From: Cacajao melanocephalus
Lineage: Eukaryota; Chordata; Mammalia; Primates; Pitheciidae
DNA: 64,000 nucleotides
Assembly: GCA_963573385.1 (NCBI GenBank)
Contig: CAUYLG010058995.1
Location: forward strand, 1-64,000
Direction: 5' to 3'
Below are positions 1-13,379 of the stretch, one piece after another. How positions within the stretch are numbered: position 1 is the stretch's first letter; the number at the start of each line of letters is the position of its first letter. A model generated the notes under the pieces. That model ran no database searches. It saw only the letters and a list, made by a program, of their open reading frames with translations, and was not told where the DNA came from. The position numbers were made by a program, and so were the translations under genes.

Positions 1-561
1 GCCCTGGGGAGTCTTTTTACCCTGCTTCCTGGGACTGGGGAATGCCGCAGAGGCCTGCTAGAGCCATGCGCCAGGCTGCCGCGCTCCCTGGTCCCTCGCA
101 GGCTCCGGTTGTACCTCGCCCCTCCCCGCTGTTTCCTCCAGCCCACAGCTGCGCACTGGATTCCACCCCTGAGGCTGAGCTGTTCCGACACAGAGCAAAA
201 GGCCCTGGGGCCGTGCTCCCGGCTCTGCCCCACAGGCTCCCTCAGGTTTTGGTCCCAGAGATAATATCCAAAGGATAGAGAAGGAGACCGAAAGCAGAGA
301 GAGAGCTTGAAGGTAAAAAAACTGTGCTTTTAATTCTGGCTGGGCTGCGCTGCTTAAGCTGGGGTGGGTCATGCCTCTGAGGCGCCGCTGCTCAGGTTCT
401 CGCTGCCCTGCCTGGCTGTGGCCACTTCAGGTGTTCTCAATGAGACAGGACAGAATGGGGTCGGTTTTACTCACAATTTTGAGGTCTTCTTCTCCAGCTG
501 TACCTCTTTCCTGGCTGTACCCCTCTTCTGGTGTACCCCTCTCCTGGCTGGCTCTCCAAAA
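1..561 (-). mobile_element. Endogenous retrovirus leader/internal region, partial
   Basis: This GC- and CpG-rich stretch stands out from the AT-rich remainder of the window. On the minus strand it lies directly downstream of an LTR-like sequence (562-1466), where a retroviral leader would be expected. Near 500-550 it carries short repeated units encoding the same CTGG-TGTACC pattern on the plus strand. No gag reading frame is recognisable, and the open frames here are short and overlap on both strands. The element should continue beyond the left edge. The class (gammaretrovirus-like ERV1) is an inference from the organisation; I could not name the family. A GC-rich non-retroviral repeat is the main alternative. 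Confidence 0.4.
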
Positions 562-1466
562 TGTAATATTGGGGTTCAGGGGTTCAAGGTGCCCTCAGCT
601 CCCCTGAGAGGATGTTTCTCCAGGTTCTTGGCCTCCTGCCCTCTCAAGAATGAGAGAGGCGACCACGGCACAGTGCTCAGTAAATGCCAGACTCAAAAGT
701 GTTTGTAGAAAGTGATTTATTTAGAGAGAGAGAGAAAAACGGGAGGAGGAGAGAGAAAGATTCTCTCCCGCTGAGTGAGAGAATCCACAAAGATGGTATC
801 CAGGAGAGGCAAGCAGCTTCCACACTGAGTGGAAAGGAATAGAGAGAGATGGAGTTTAGGACGAGAAGACAGGCTTCCAGAAGAGAGTGTGGAAGGGGAC
901 CCCAAAGGGGAAATCCAGAAAAGAGAAAGACGGCTTCCACGAGAGTGTTCGTGGAAGGGGACCCAAATATGGAGTCCCCAGACTCTTTATCAATAAATAA
1001 ATAAAGACATGAATTGGGAGTCATTTGCATAGAGCCAAAGGTAAAGCTCCTATGGCCATGGTCAATCAGAAAGATAACACAAAGCAAGTAAACAAAAGAG
1101 AGTTAAGATAGCAACTTCTTACAGGTTTACAAGTAAAAGCAGAAAGACAGTAAAAAGGAAGGCAACCAATCAGAGTGGCAGGAGGAGAACTCAAAGAGGT
1201 GGGAACATGAAACCCAAGGGAGACAGAGATGAGAAGCACGGTTTGGTCAAAAGAATAAAATGCCATGACCAGTTAACAAGGGTGAAGACAAAGAACAGAA
1301 TTGAATCCAATGCCTACGGGGCATCAGGGACAATGAGAGAAAATCCAGTGTAGTTACAGGTCCTGAAGCCAGAAAGTATTCATCAGCCACAAGAAACAGC
1401 AGGCAATGACAGCCAAGCATTCTAATTGTAGGTATGGTCGTGAAAACACGAAGAGACATTAAGACA
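562..1466 (-). mobile_element. LTR of an ERV1-like element, with U3 repeats
   Basis: Read on the minus strand, this has an LTR-like layout. A purine/pyrimidine-biased upstream part carries direct repeats of about 60 bp (867-906 and 923-966, with a weaker copy near 810-836). An AATAAA polyadenylation signal (TTTATT on the plus strand, about 717-722) comes next, then an R/U5-like stretch ending in ACA near 562. The outer boundary at 1466 was chosen because the minus strand begins TGTCTTA there, and it is uncertain. A perfect 9-bp inverted repeat sits at 934-957. No target duplication can be checked because the other end is outside the window. Family unassigned. Confidence 0.45.
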
Positions 1467-1663
1467 GTACCTCAAGAGAGTTGGGGAAAAGCTTTTTTAC
1501 GGGAAAGGAAACCTGATATACTTATAGGTAGAGTAAACGGGGCCTGTGAAGGCATAAAGATTAAAGACACAAAGGAAAACCCTAATTAATGAAACAAAGC
1601 CTTGAAGCATGTAAGGGGTATTGGAGAAAATGTACAGATGAAGAATTAATCTTAAAAAGTAGG

Positions 1664-4569
<2,906 letters not shown>

Positions 4570-4682
4570 AGGCTCTGACCACCTCACTGACTACTTCATG
4601 TGATTATTGTGAAGATAAAATGAGAATTTAGGTCAAAGCATTTTATAAATTCTAAAGTGCTATGCAAATATTATTATTCTTC
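4570..4682 (+). repeat. MIR/MIR3-like SINE fragment
   Basis: The order of short blocks resembles the 3' half of a MIR-type SINE: TGATTATTGTGAAGATAAAATGAG, then a run ending in AAAGTGCTATGCAAATATTATTATT. The tRNA-like 5' part is not visible. The copy is highly diverged, as expected for a mammalian-wide SINE. Confidence 0.5.
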
Positions 4683-6404
4683 CCAAATAACTTACATTGA
4701 TACAGCGTTTGGCACAGTTTAAAAATAGACAAGTTTCCTGACAACCCAAGTTAAATGTTTACTTTAGCTGATTAAATTGGTCACAATTAGAAATACATTG
4801 ATTAGTAAATTTTTCTCATTCTTTTAAAATGAGAACTGAAGCAGTGTATTACAAATAAGATGATAAAGAGGCATTACCTGAATTTTTTATAAAGAAATTG
4901 TGTAGCTTAGAGGAAAAAATCATGCAGCAATGTGACAAATTTCTAGTACTCTTCTATTATAACTGTGTTTGGTTGTTCCAGCCCACCACTGAACTTACTG
5001 GGTTTCTTTTGTTTCTCTTCTACCATTTGTATTTGATATTTGTTATTCAGATTGCATTTTTTATCATCATACTGCATTCACAGTTGATAGAATTGTTAAT
5101 ATGATAGTTATCCATTATTTTAAGAAAATTTTAACATTATAGTAATTGTGCTTAAATTGAAAGTAACACATGCAGTTTTCCAGGTACAGGATTTTATGGA
5201 TGTAAAACTGTTCACAACTTCAGTGGACAACAGTGGTGCTGATTACAGATCATTCAAACAAATGTTCTTTGATTTGGCTATTATAACCACGTCTGTCTCT
5301 GCTAAGGGGGGAAAATAAAGCTGGTGATATAATTCCCTGTGTGTTGAAACCTTTTAGCTGGGAACAGCTTTTTAATGGCTTTTCTTGCAGTCAGCAAGAA
5401 ATGTACATTTATTCAACTGAAAGCAACAATGATGATAAGGAGAAAAAAAATGTTTCCAACTCTTGTTTCACTACATGATTTTGAAGATGGTTTTGTGAAG
5501 TTTCATTTACAGTCTCTAACAAAGCAAATCAAGAGATACATATATTATCTGTGTATAGAACACAATAAAAGTCTGAAAAGAAATAAAATGCATCAGATGA
5601 TATAGCAATGTGTCTGCCCAGACAGGGCCTATTTTATTCCTAATCATAAAGAATTGGCTGGCAAATGTTAGATATTTATTCACCTTTGAAAAAAAATTTT
5701 CCAGTTCAATTCAATATAAGTCACCTAATTATCATAGCCTTTATAACAAAAGAACTACCAGGATGTTGCAAATGTTAGTGCAGATGAGGGGAAACATTAC
5801 ATGTTCATCTGCAAGATGGTTTCTGTCTAATTAGATGGCTGCAAGAATCTCAGCTGAGGTCACATCTCCATCACCAACATTGAGACATGACAGAATACAG
5901 TATGCTGATTGTCAGATTTAGGCATATCCAGAGACTATACTGATATTGGCTGTGATAGAATTTAGCCTCTTTTCTTGAGTGGGTCCTCTATAAAAGATTT
6001 GAAATTAAATCTCTACAGCATATTTATGGTGGAGTTCAATTTAAGCAGGAATTGGATTCTAAAGTCAGCAAGTCAAACAAAAAATCTAGTAGACTCAAAA
6101 TCACCATTGAAAAGCTGTCGTACTATCCTTAAACCTGCAGGATTTAGGTCCTTATAAAGTTAAAATCCAGGAGTTATCTCTTTTTTTTTCTTTGCATTTT
6201 AGTTGGGACCTCCTCTGGGATAGTGGAGGGCAGGATCTAATTTGAACCAGGGACTATCCCTGAATCAATCAGAGTCTCAGTCTCTCTCTCTCTCTGCCTT
6301 TCTGTTTTTGTAGAGCCTGTAAAATTGAATTCATAGAATTTCAATGACTATAATGTCATTGCAGTATCCTGAATCTGACTATGCTATTCTGAATATTTCA
6401 CTAC
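4683..6404. other. No recognisable feature; short (TC)n at 6270-6296
   Basis: This is AT-rich sequence with three short open frames of 60-76 codons (5375-5605, 5610-5834, 5975-6157). They have no recognisable domain, no similarity I can name and no splice context, and are what chance gives here. A short TC dinucleotide run lies near 6270-6296. Confidence 0.5.
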
Positions 6405-6575
6405 ATTATTTTTCTTTAATCTTTATGACAATATTTGTGATAGGCATTAATACTTTCATTTTTAGAGAAGGAAACTGAGGCTAACAGAACTTATGAAACC
6501 TGCAGATAAGTTACAAAGCTTGAATTCAAACCAACTCTATTCCAAAGCTTGTGGCCTTTATATTATACTACCTTC
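6405..6575 (-). repeat. MIR SINE, reverse orientation
   Basis: The diagnostic MIR core read in reverse is present: a CATTTTTAGAGAAGGAAACTGAGG-like block (ATTTTACAGATGAGGAAACTGAGG in the family), followed at the right spacing by a degenerate TTCAAACC block and a terminal tRNA-like part. No coding content. Confidence 0.75.
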
Positions 6576-6754
6576 AATGCCTAGAAATGTTGGGAAGTGT
6601 TTAAAATTTTTAACAGGCTACATTAAATATTTCCATTAAATAAAAAGCAGTTATCTAGGCCATGTTATCTAACCCTTTCCATCACTCTTCTCAATCATGC
6701 TCTCAACAACTCCTTCCTATAGTATGGCTAACATAGCCTTACTGATTGTTTATT

Positions 6755-6783
6755 TCATTTTATTTTATTTTATTTTATTTTAA
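6755..6783. repeat. (ATTTT)n microsatellite
   Basis: About five perfect ATTTT units in tandem. No adjacent SINE body is visible, so it is not clearly a tail. Confidence 0.85.
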
Positions 6784-6888
6784 GGCCTCTCTCTTTTAAA
6801 ACAACATGCAAAATATTTTTATGAGTCTTCCTCTCAAACACTTTTTCATCACATTATTGCCCTCCTTAATGATTTTCTATTGCTTTCA

Positions 6889-7262
6889 GTGATAGTTAAT
6901 TTTTTATGTCCACTTGGTTGGGCCATGGTATCCAGATGTTTGGTCAAACATTATTCTGAACATTTCTATAAAGATGCCTTTTGGATGATATTAGCATTTA
7001 AATTAGTAGACTTTGAGTAAAGCATATTGTTCTCCACATGTGGGTGCATCTCCAGTCAGTTTAAAGCATTAATAGAATAGAGACTGACTTTCTCCCCAGC
7101 AAGAAGGAATTTCACCAGCAAACTTGTGTGAACTATAACTGCAACTCTTCCCTGAGTCTCCAGTCTGCCAGCATACCCCATCAGAGTCTCTCTCTCCATC
7201 TCTCTCTCTCTCTCTCTCTCTTTATGTGGAACACATTCTGTTGGTTCTGTTTGTCTATATAT
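6889..7262 (+). mobile_element. Ancient LTR-like repeat, family unassigned, with (TC)n
   Basis: The block begins GTGATAGTTAATTTTTTATG and continues with TTGGTTGGGCCATGG, TTTGGTCAAACATTATTCTG and AAATTAGTAGACTTTGAGTAAAG. It ends ATTCTGTTGGTTCTGTTTGTC. I recognise this order from a common old mammalian LTR-type repeat but cannot name the family reliably. A perfect TC microsatellite (about 7186-7222) has expanded in its 3' part. Confidence 0.55.
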
Positions 7263-7727
7263 TCCCTTATTTTCTATTTTTTAAGCTAAGCTCCTGACTT
7301 TGGTTTTCAGAGCTTTCTGTGATTAAAAAGCATCTATTCATTGAAATTCATTTCCTGTCAACTTGTCATACACTTCTTCCATTATAGTCAAAATGTATTC
7401 ATTTGTTTTTTGTTTTCCCATATTTTTGCCTACAAAATATTTATAGCTACTGAAAACATTTAATGTGTTTGTACTTCTTCATGCATCTACCTCTGCATCA
7501 ACTTTCACTATCCAGAATAGTACAAGTTAGAAAGTAACTTTATATCAGTATGGTAAGAAATTAGCTATATTTTGCAAAATAACTATATTTTGCAATTTTG
7601 CCTATGTGGTGTTTTAAATTTCTGTGTCTCTTGTATATCTATACACTGTTCTCTTTACTCTTTACACTCTCTAGTTTTTCAAAATCTCATCCACCATTAC
7701 AGACTTACTCATCATTTGAAGTCTCAT

Positions 7728-7915
7728 TGTCTTAGTCCATTCAGGTTGCTATAGCAAAATATCATGTCTTATAAACAACAGAAATTTATTTCTCATAATT
7801 CTGGAGTCAGGTCAAGATCAAGGCGAATCCAGTGTCTGGTGAGGGCTTACTTTCTGGCTATAGACGGGGCTTTCTGCTATTTTTACCCTGGGCAGGAATT
7901 GCATGCTGGTGGCTC
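7728..7915 (-). mobile_element. MaLR element 3' LTR, truncated
   Basis: The block opens TGTCTTAGTCCATTCAGG and continues into ACAACAGAAATTTATTTCTCA and a GTCTGGTGAGGGC block, the reverse complement of an MLT1/MST-class (ERVL-MaLR) LTR 3' end. It merges into MaLR internal sequence instead of completing the LTR, so it is truncated. Its partner LTR in the same orientation is at 8787-9035. The boundary with internal sequence is approximate. Confidence 0.7.
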
Positions 7916-8786
7916 TGTCAGCCTGGGGTCACAGAGGCAACACCACTCCCATAGGTTCTCTGGACGTTGCCCTAATAAAGGCTCACCAGCATGGCCACAT
8001 GCTCACTGGGGCTTTTCCTCTCTGAGCTTGTGCTGGAGGTGGCATCTCTGAGGATTTCTAAATTGCCTTAGAATTATTATTCTGTTGTTTTGGACAATAG
8101 GTCCTGGCTTCTGTTTAGATGGCTGACTAGTATTTTAATCAGATACTAACACTAGTATTTTAATCAAACACCCTTGATGTTCTCTTCTGAACACTTTTCT
8201 CATTCTTTGTAAAACAGATAGGTTGAAAATTTTCTAAATAGTTATGTTCTGCTTTTTTGTTTTTTTATTTAAAGTTCCATCTTTACATTATTTCTCTTGT
8301 CCTACCATTTTACAACAGGTCAAGAGAAGCACTCTCAATATTTTGGTTAGAAATTTGCCCAGCCAAATATTCAATTTCATTCCTCACAAGTTCTACCTTC
8401 CACAAAACACAATGACATGAATGCAATTCAGCCAAGTTCTTTCCACTTTATGATAAGGATCACCTTTCCTACATTGTCCCATGACATGTTCTTCTTTTTC
8501 TTCTGAGAATTCATCAGTAGAACCATTAATATTCATATTTCTGACATCATTCTGTACATGATCACTGACATATTCTCTAAGAAAAGTGAGGCTCTCTCTA
8601 TTGCCATCCTCAGCTCCTTCTGGGTCCTCACCAGAATTGCCCTTTATAGTCTGTTTATGGCAATATAGAATTTTTATAGCATTCACCTCAAATATCTCAG
8701 CTTGAAACCATTATCCAGTTCCAAAGCTGTTTTCTGCATTTTTAGATATTTGTTACAGCAGCACCCTCACTTCTTAGTACCCATGT
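7916..8786 (-). mobile_element. MaLR internal region (MST/MLT1-int-like)
   Basis: The stretch lies between two same-orientation MaLR LTR pieces. Blocks such as GAGCTTGTGCTGGAGGTGGC, TCTAAATTGCC and CCACAAAACACAATGACATG resemble MaLR internal sequence. The segment next to the 5' LTR (AGCAGCACCC, then a degenerate GGTACC block) corresponds to the leader. A 97-codon frame (8393-8686, minus) lies here and is rich in Asp, Glu and Asn. It has no motif I recognise. MaLR internal regions do not encode intact proteins, so I treat it as a decayed gag-region remnant or chance. Confidence 0.6.
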
Positions 8787-9035
8787 TCAGTCTCAGTTCA
8801 TTCAGATTGCAAGAATATAATACCGTAAACTAGGTAACTGTAGACAACAGAAATTTATTTCTCACATTTCTGGAGGCTGGGAATTTCAAGATAAAAGCAT
8901 ATGTGGTGTCTGGTGAGGGTTCATTTTCTGGCTCATAGACAGTGACTTCTTGCTATGTTCTCACATGGTAGATGAAGCAAAAGAGTCTTTTTCAATCTTT
9001 TATGTTGACACTAATTCCATTTATGAAGGTTCTTT
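8787..9035 (-). mobile_element. MaLR element 5' LTR, partial
   Basis: It repeats the order seen at 7728-7915: TCAGTTCATTCAGATTGC, ACAACAGAAATTTATTTCTCA, a TTCTGGAGGCTGGGA block, GTGTCTGGTGAGGGT and a GTTCTCACATGGTAGA block. On the minus strand it lies upstream of the internal region, as a 5' LTR should. Its outer end is ragged, and about one third of a full LTR is missing. Confidence 0.7.
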
Positions 9036-9059
9036 ATTAGTAAAGGTATAAGCACAACT

Positions 9060-9745
9060 TGCATGTCAACTTGTACTGGTTACGTAGTTCTACATTAAAA
9101 AAAAAAAACAACCTAAAGCTCAATGGTATACAACTACAACTATTTTATTGTTCTCTCTATCTTGTTTAGAAATTCAGGCAGAGTACAGTGGGGAATGCTC
9201 TTCTTTAGTCCACAATGACTAGGCCCCTAGCCATAGAAGCTTGAACAGCTGGGATCATATGGCAAGAACCATGACAAAGGACTTTTGTTCTTGCTGTTCA
9301 TTGGGGTCCTTTGTACTTCTTCATGTTACATCTGCTGGGAATGGACTCAAGATGGCTTATTCACTCATGTGTCTGGTGCTAGGATAGCTAGAATAGTTAT
9401 GGCTGGGCCACCATTTCCTTTCCACATGGTTTTCTTGGATTTCTCACAGTATGGCAGCCTCAGGGAGGTAGTCACATTTATTCAGTGGTGACTGACTCAC
9501 TCCAGGGGGAACCTTCCATGAGCTGCTGGTGAAAGCTGCAAGGCTTCTTATGACTTTGTCTCGGAAGGGTTTCAGAATGTCACTTCCACCACATTCTGTT
9601 GTTCAATCAATTCATCCAGACAGGTACAGATTCAAGGTAAAGTAGACTCTTCCTCTAAAGAAGAAATGTCATGAACATACATGAAGAGAAAAAATTGTTG
9701 GTGGCCATCTATGAGGAGCTCCTACATTCTTCATAAAGTTATTTT
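9060..9745 (-). mobile_element. Ancient LTR-like repeat, copy A of three
   Basis: A degraded interspersed repeat with the block order TTTATTGTTCTC, CTCAAGATGGC, CTCACTCCAG, AAGCTGCAAGGCTTCTTATGAC, CACTTCCACCACATTCTGTTG and TTGGTGGCCATCT. Two other copies in the window (50735-51370 and 54186-54730) share this order and orientation. I recognise it as a common old mammalian LTR-type element but cannot assign the family. Strand is given from the orientation in which such elements usually read and is uncertain. A 68-codon frame inside (9285-9491) is incidental. Confidence 0.5.
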
Positions 9746-9800
9746 GAGTATTGTAAAGGTAGATTTATGGAAGGAGTGCTTCACTCAGTAAATGAGTGAA

Positions 9801-10176
9801 TGCTATTGTTTGAATACTACTTCTCCTCCAAAACTCCTGTTGATATTTAATTGCTATTGTGATTATGTTAAAAGATGAAAGCTTAAAGAGTTGATTAGGT
9901 CATGGTATCACCACCTTCACTAAAGGACTAAAGTCATTATCATGAGAGTGAGCTAGTTATCATGGAAGTGGGTTAGTTATAGAAAGAATAAGTCCTACCC
10001 TGATTATCTCATTGTCTTTCATGCTCCCTTGCCTTCCACCATGAGAGGGAATTGTCAGATGCAGCCCCTCAATTTTAGACTTCCCATCATCCAGAACTAT
10101 GAGCTAGATCACATTTTTTCTTTAAAAGTGTCCCAGTTTGTGGTATTCTGTTATAGCAGCAGCAAATGGACTAAAA
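9801..10176 (+). mobile_element. MLT1/MST-class MaLR LTR, near complete
   Basis: It starts TGCTATTGTTTGAA, has TTGATTAGGTCATGG and a CTTGCCTTCCACCATGAGAGG block, and ends GGTATTCTGTTATAGCAGCAG followed by a GGACTAAAA terminus. This is the expected forward order for a MaLR LTR of about 375 bp. No flanking internal region is visible, so it is probably a solo LTR. No convincing 5-bp target duplication remains. Confidence 0.8.
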
Positions 10177-10559
10177 TGGTGGCTATATTACTGTATGAAA
10201 AGTATTTTTAAAGAATGTGCTGCTTGTAAGATGACAATATCCTTATTTGTGGGAGAGGAACCACAATTATTTTTTTTTCCTTTATTTAAATCAATCAATA
10301 CATAATTTTCATTTTAAAACTTTGCTCCATGCACATCGTGATTATTTCCACATCTTAGAACCAAAAGAATGAATCATTGTTGTAAATTGCCTCCTTATGT
10401 GAGAAGTCTGAGATCTAGAAAGAGTCTCCCAAGTCCAAGTCACCGGCAAATTGTGATAATAAATGATGTTTTAGCATGACTTATGTGTGTTTACTATATT
10501 TAATTTAAAATCTAATTATATTTCATAGAATTAAATTTATATAGAAAAAATAAATTATC

Positions 10560-10665
10560 TTTTGAGACTTTACATAAAAGACCTCAAGTAGTGCGTCTCA
10601 CATAGTAGGCAGTCAGTAACTATTTGTGAAATATTTGTAGGATGAATGAATGAATGACATCAGTA
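10560..10665 (+). repeat. L2 LINE 3' end
   Basis: The sequence CACATAGTAGGCAGTCAGTA followed by a TGAATGAATGAATGA tail is the characteristic 3' terminus of an L2 element. It is heavily truncated at the 5' side. Confidence 0.65.
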
Positions 10666-10668
10666 GAC

Positions 10669-10850
10669 TTTTTTTTTTTTTACTTTTATTTTAAGTTCAG
10701 GGGTATAAGCGCAGGTTTATTACATAGGGAAACTTGTGTCATGGGGGTTTGTTGTACAGATTATTTTGTCACTCAGATATTAAGTCAAGTACCTATTAAT
10801 TATTTTTCCTGATCCTGTCCCTCCTCCTGCCCTCCACCCACCAGAGATTA
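10669..10850 (-). mobile_element. L1 3' end, 5'-truncated
   Basis: A poly(T) run (10669-10681) leads into TTTATTTTAAGTTCAGGGGT and GGTTTATTACATAGG, then a degenerate TTTGTCACTCAGAT block. This is the reverse complement of a primate L1 3' UTR. It covers only about 180 bp of the element, with no ORF2 sequence. Confidence 0.85.
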
Positions 10851-11059
10851 GAACAGTTTGAATTGTTCCCTGGCAAGAGTTAAGTAAAAAATAAGATTTT
10901 CATATAAAGAAAACTGTTTCATTTATGTATATCGAACAGGATCTGTGTGGCTTATGTCCATATTTGGTTAATCAACTTAAAGCGTACCCTTGCAAAAGGG
11001 ACGCTGAGAACCATAATCTCCAATGGGTTCTTCTGGTGTCTTCACATCAACAACCCTGT

Positions 11060-11290
11060 AGTAACTTGTGGATCCTAAAACAGGCCAGTTTCCTGCCCTA
11101 TATTTATGATTTCCTCCACCTAGAATCTATTTCTTCTGATGTCTGTATGGGTCATTTCCTCAGGGATGCAGTTTTTTGCTCAAATATCTCCCTTCCAGAG
11201 AGGCCCTTTCACCTACCTAAGATGGAATCATTCAGTCGCTTTCTTTGCTTGATGTTTCTCAACAACCCTTGGCAATTTTTGACACTATTT
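11060..11290 (+). repeat. L2 LINE, left part (interrupted)
   Basis: Blocks CAGGCCAGTTTCCTGCCC, CATTTCCTCAGGGATGCAG, TGCTCAAATATCTCCC and CCAGAGAGGCCCTTTCACC match the order of the L2 3' coding/UTR region (the common CTCAAATGTCACCTCC and GAGAGGCCTTCCCTG motifs). The copy resumes at 11841 after an inserted LTR. The 137-codon frame over this stretch (10925-11338) is an L2 relic plus flank and is not a gene. Confidence 0.65.
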
Positions 11291-11840
11291 TGTTACCAAA
11301 AAGGGGTCCCTTCTAGACCCCAAGGGAGGGTTCTTTGATCTCACGCAATAAGGAATTCAGGGTGACTCTGTAAAGTGAAAGCAAGTTTATCAGGAAAGTA
11401 AAGGAATAAAGAATGTCTAGTCCACAGACAGAGCAGACCTGAGGGCTGCTGGTTACCCATTTTTATGGTTATTTCTTGATGATATGCTAAACAAGGGGTG
11501 AATTATTCATGCCTCCCCTTTTTAGACTGTATAGGTAACTTCCTGATGTTGCCATGGCATTTGTAAACAGTCATGGTGCTTGCAGGAATGTATCAGTGAG
11601 GACAACCAGAGGTCACTCTCATTGTCATCTTGGTTTTGGTGGGTTTTAGCTGGCTTCTTTATTGCAACCTGTTTTATCAGGTCTTTATGACCTGTATCTT
11701 GTACTGACCTCCTGTCTTATCCTGTGACTTAGAATGCCTTAGCCATCTAGGAATGCAGCCCAGTAGGTCTCAGCCTCAGTTTACCCAGCATCTACTCAAG
11801 ATGGAGTTGCTCTGGTTCAAACACCTCTGATAATTTGACA
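11291..11840 (-). mobile_element. ERV1-type solo LTR (MER4/MER41/MER61-like)
   Basis: On the minus strand this runs TGTCAAA...GGTAACA. It contains CTGGGCTGCATTCC, TAAGTCACAGGAT, AAAGACCTGATAAAACAGG, CCATGGCAACATCAGGAAG, the AATAAAC-type region with TTTACTTTCCTGATAAACTTGC, and GAACCCTCCCTTGGGGTC. This is the standard order of a MER4-superfamily ERV1 LTR. No internal sequence flanks it, so it is a solo LTR. It splits an L2 copy. A target duplication is not unambiguous, so the outer end may be off by several bases. Confidence 0.8.
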
Positions 11841-12000
11841 CACTTATTTGTCTATTTATTGTCTGTCTTCTCTATGGGAATTAAATCTTATAAAGACATA
11901 GACATTCCTCCTCTTACTGACTGCTGAATGGCTCAGCATGTAGAACAGTTCATAGCACAAAGGAGTGCTCTCTACTGTTTGTTGAAAGACTAAGTGCATT
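11841..12000 (+). repeat. L2 LINE, right part
   Basis: The L2 order resumes with CACTTATTTGTCTATTTATT, GTCTGTCTTC, a GCTCAGCATGTAGAACAG block and a TGTTTGTTGAAAGA end. Together with 11060-11290 it forms one L2 copy interrupted by the ERV1-type LTR. Confidence 0.65.
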
Positions 12001-13379
12001 ACATGAGGAAGGAGCTGGAAGGGGTTAGTCAGCAAGGCAAATCAACTTTTCTGACAAAAACTTGCAGTTAATTCTTATCTACAGAATCTCTTCTATTTCG
12101 GACAAAAATGATGATACTCTGGTTATTCAGAATTACTACAGAGAATTTACAGCTTACCCTTCAATAGACAGGGCTTACCTTGGCATCATTTAAAATAGAA
12201 ATTCCATCTTCTATACAGGAATTTCACTGAGTTATTTGCATCATTCACAAAACAATCAAGTGCCAAGCAAGCTATTTTGAATAAAATAAACTAAATCAAA
12301 TAAAAATTAAATGCAAACATCAATATATTGTTAAATTTAAAATACTGTTAAAACTAAAAGGATGGAAAACATTTAAAATAAGCATGAAAATTAAGCAAAA
12401 ACAGCTAAAGTGAATTGTTAAATAGGATCATTAAGGAGACGAAGTATCACTCAGGCTAATTTCTAACCAAATAACAATTTGTTAATATAAGCACATTGGC
12501 TGCAAATTAATTCCTTATAATGTAAAATGGGCACTGGTTTCATTTTCATCACTGATGCAAACATCTACCCTCTAAATGCTGTTGTAAAAGAAAATAGGGT
12601 AAAGAGAAATGCATTTTTGCTGTGTGAATCCTTGGTTGAGACTTACTATTACAAATAATGGTGCTTTTGTTTTCGTTGTTTTGTAAAATCAGGTGGATCT
12701 TACCATAGAGGGAGAAAACACATCCAGGGTCACACAGTTTGCTCCTTTGCATTACTGTAGGTTTGACCTTGTCCTTGCAGCCATAAATAGTAATATGTAT
12801 TTCATCTAATCTACTCTTGAGTATTCATAGTGATAGCACCTTAGTGACCTTTTCTCAGCAAATTATTCCAAAACCTAATCAACCCTGCATTTGGAAATAC
12901 TTTTCTAATGTCTAACCTAATGGTCTAGCCTCAGGCTGTTATACCTCGTTATACTACCTTTAACAACTTTAGCAAATTCTTTTTCCTGTTGGGTGCTATC
13001 ACCTTCCAAATATCTATGCTCTATCATGACCACTTGTACAGCCTATTCTCTAAACAGAATTGGGTAAATAAATAATGTTCCCTTAACCTCACTGAAAAGA
13101 CCATGCTCTGCAAATCCCCTATTATCCTTATTACTGTAATCTAGATTCTAGCCCTTTGAAGAACTAGAATGACTTTGCATTTTGAAATGCCCAAGTAATG
13201 ATATAGTGTTTCCTTTCTGGTATTATGCAAAGCTACACCCTAAGTTTAGTCATCTCCAAATGAAAATGAATCTACTAATGTGATATTATTAATGGTGGGT
13301 GACCAAAATGAACTTAATATTTCCCCTAGTTTGACTAATTAACAGATTTCTTCATGACTACAGGCCCCTGATCTTCCTT
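12001..13379. other. No recognisable feature
   Basis: AT-rich sequence with one 67-codon minus frame (12549-12752) that has no recognisable motif. The text near 12780-13060 reads like a very old repeat, but I cannot assign it. Confidence 0.45.

Noticed and set aside
51..560. GC- and CpG-rich start as a CpG-island promoter of a host gene
   Set aside because: The adjacent minus-strand LTR explains it better as a retroviral leader; no exon or splice donor is convincing.
7186..7222. TC repeat as a polypyrimidine tract before an exon
   Set aside because: A perfect dinucleotide run inside a repeat, without a usable AG acceptor or open exon after it.
8393..8686. 97-codon minus-strand acidic frame
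   Set aside because: It lies inside MaLR internal sequence between two LTR pieces; no motif to support a retained gene.
9801..10176. Target duplication around the MLT1/MST LTR
   Set aside because: The flanking 5-mers do not match; not claimed.
10925..11338. 137-codon plus-strand open frame
   Set aside because: It overlaps an L2 remnant and runs into the ERV1-type LTR at 11291; no domain and no splice context.
11286..11845. TTTGACAC repeat at both sides of the ERV1-type LTR as a target duplication
   Set aside because: The left copy is not adjacent to the LTR end, and 8 bp is too long for ERV1; probably coincidence or L2 wording.
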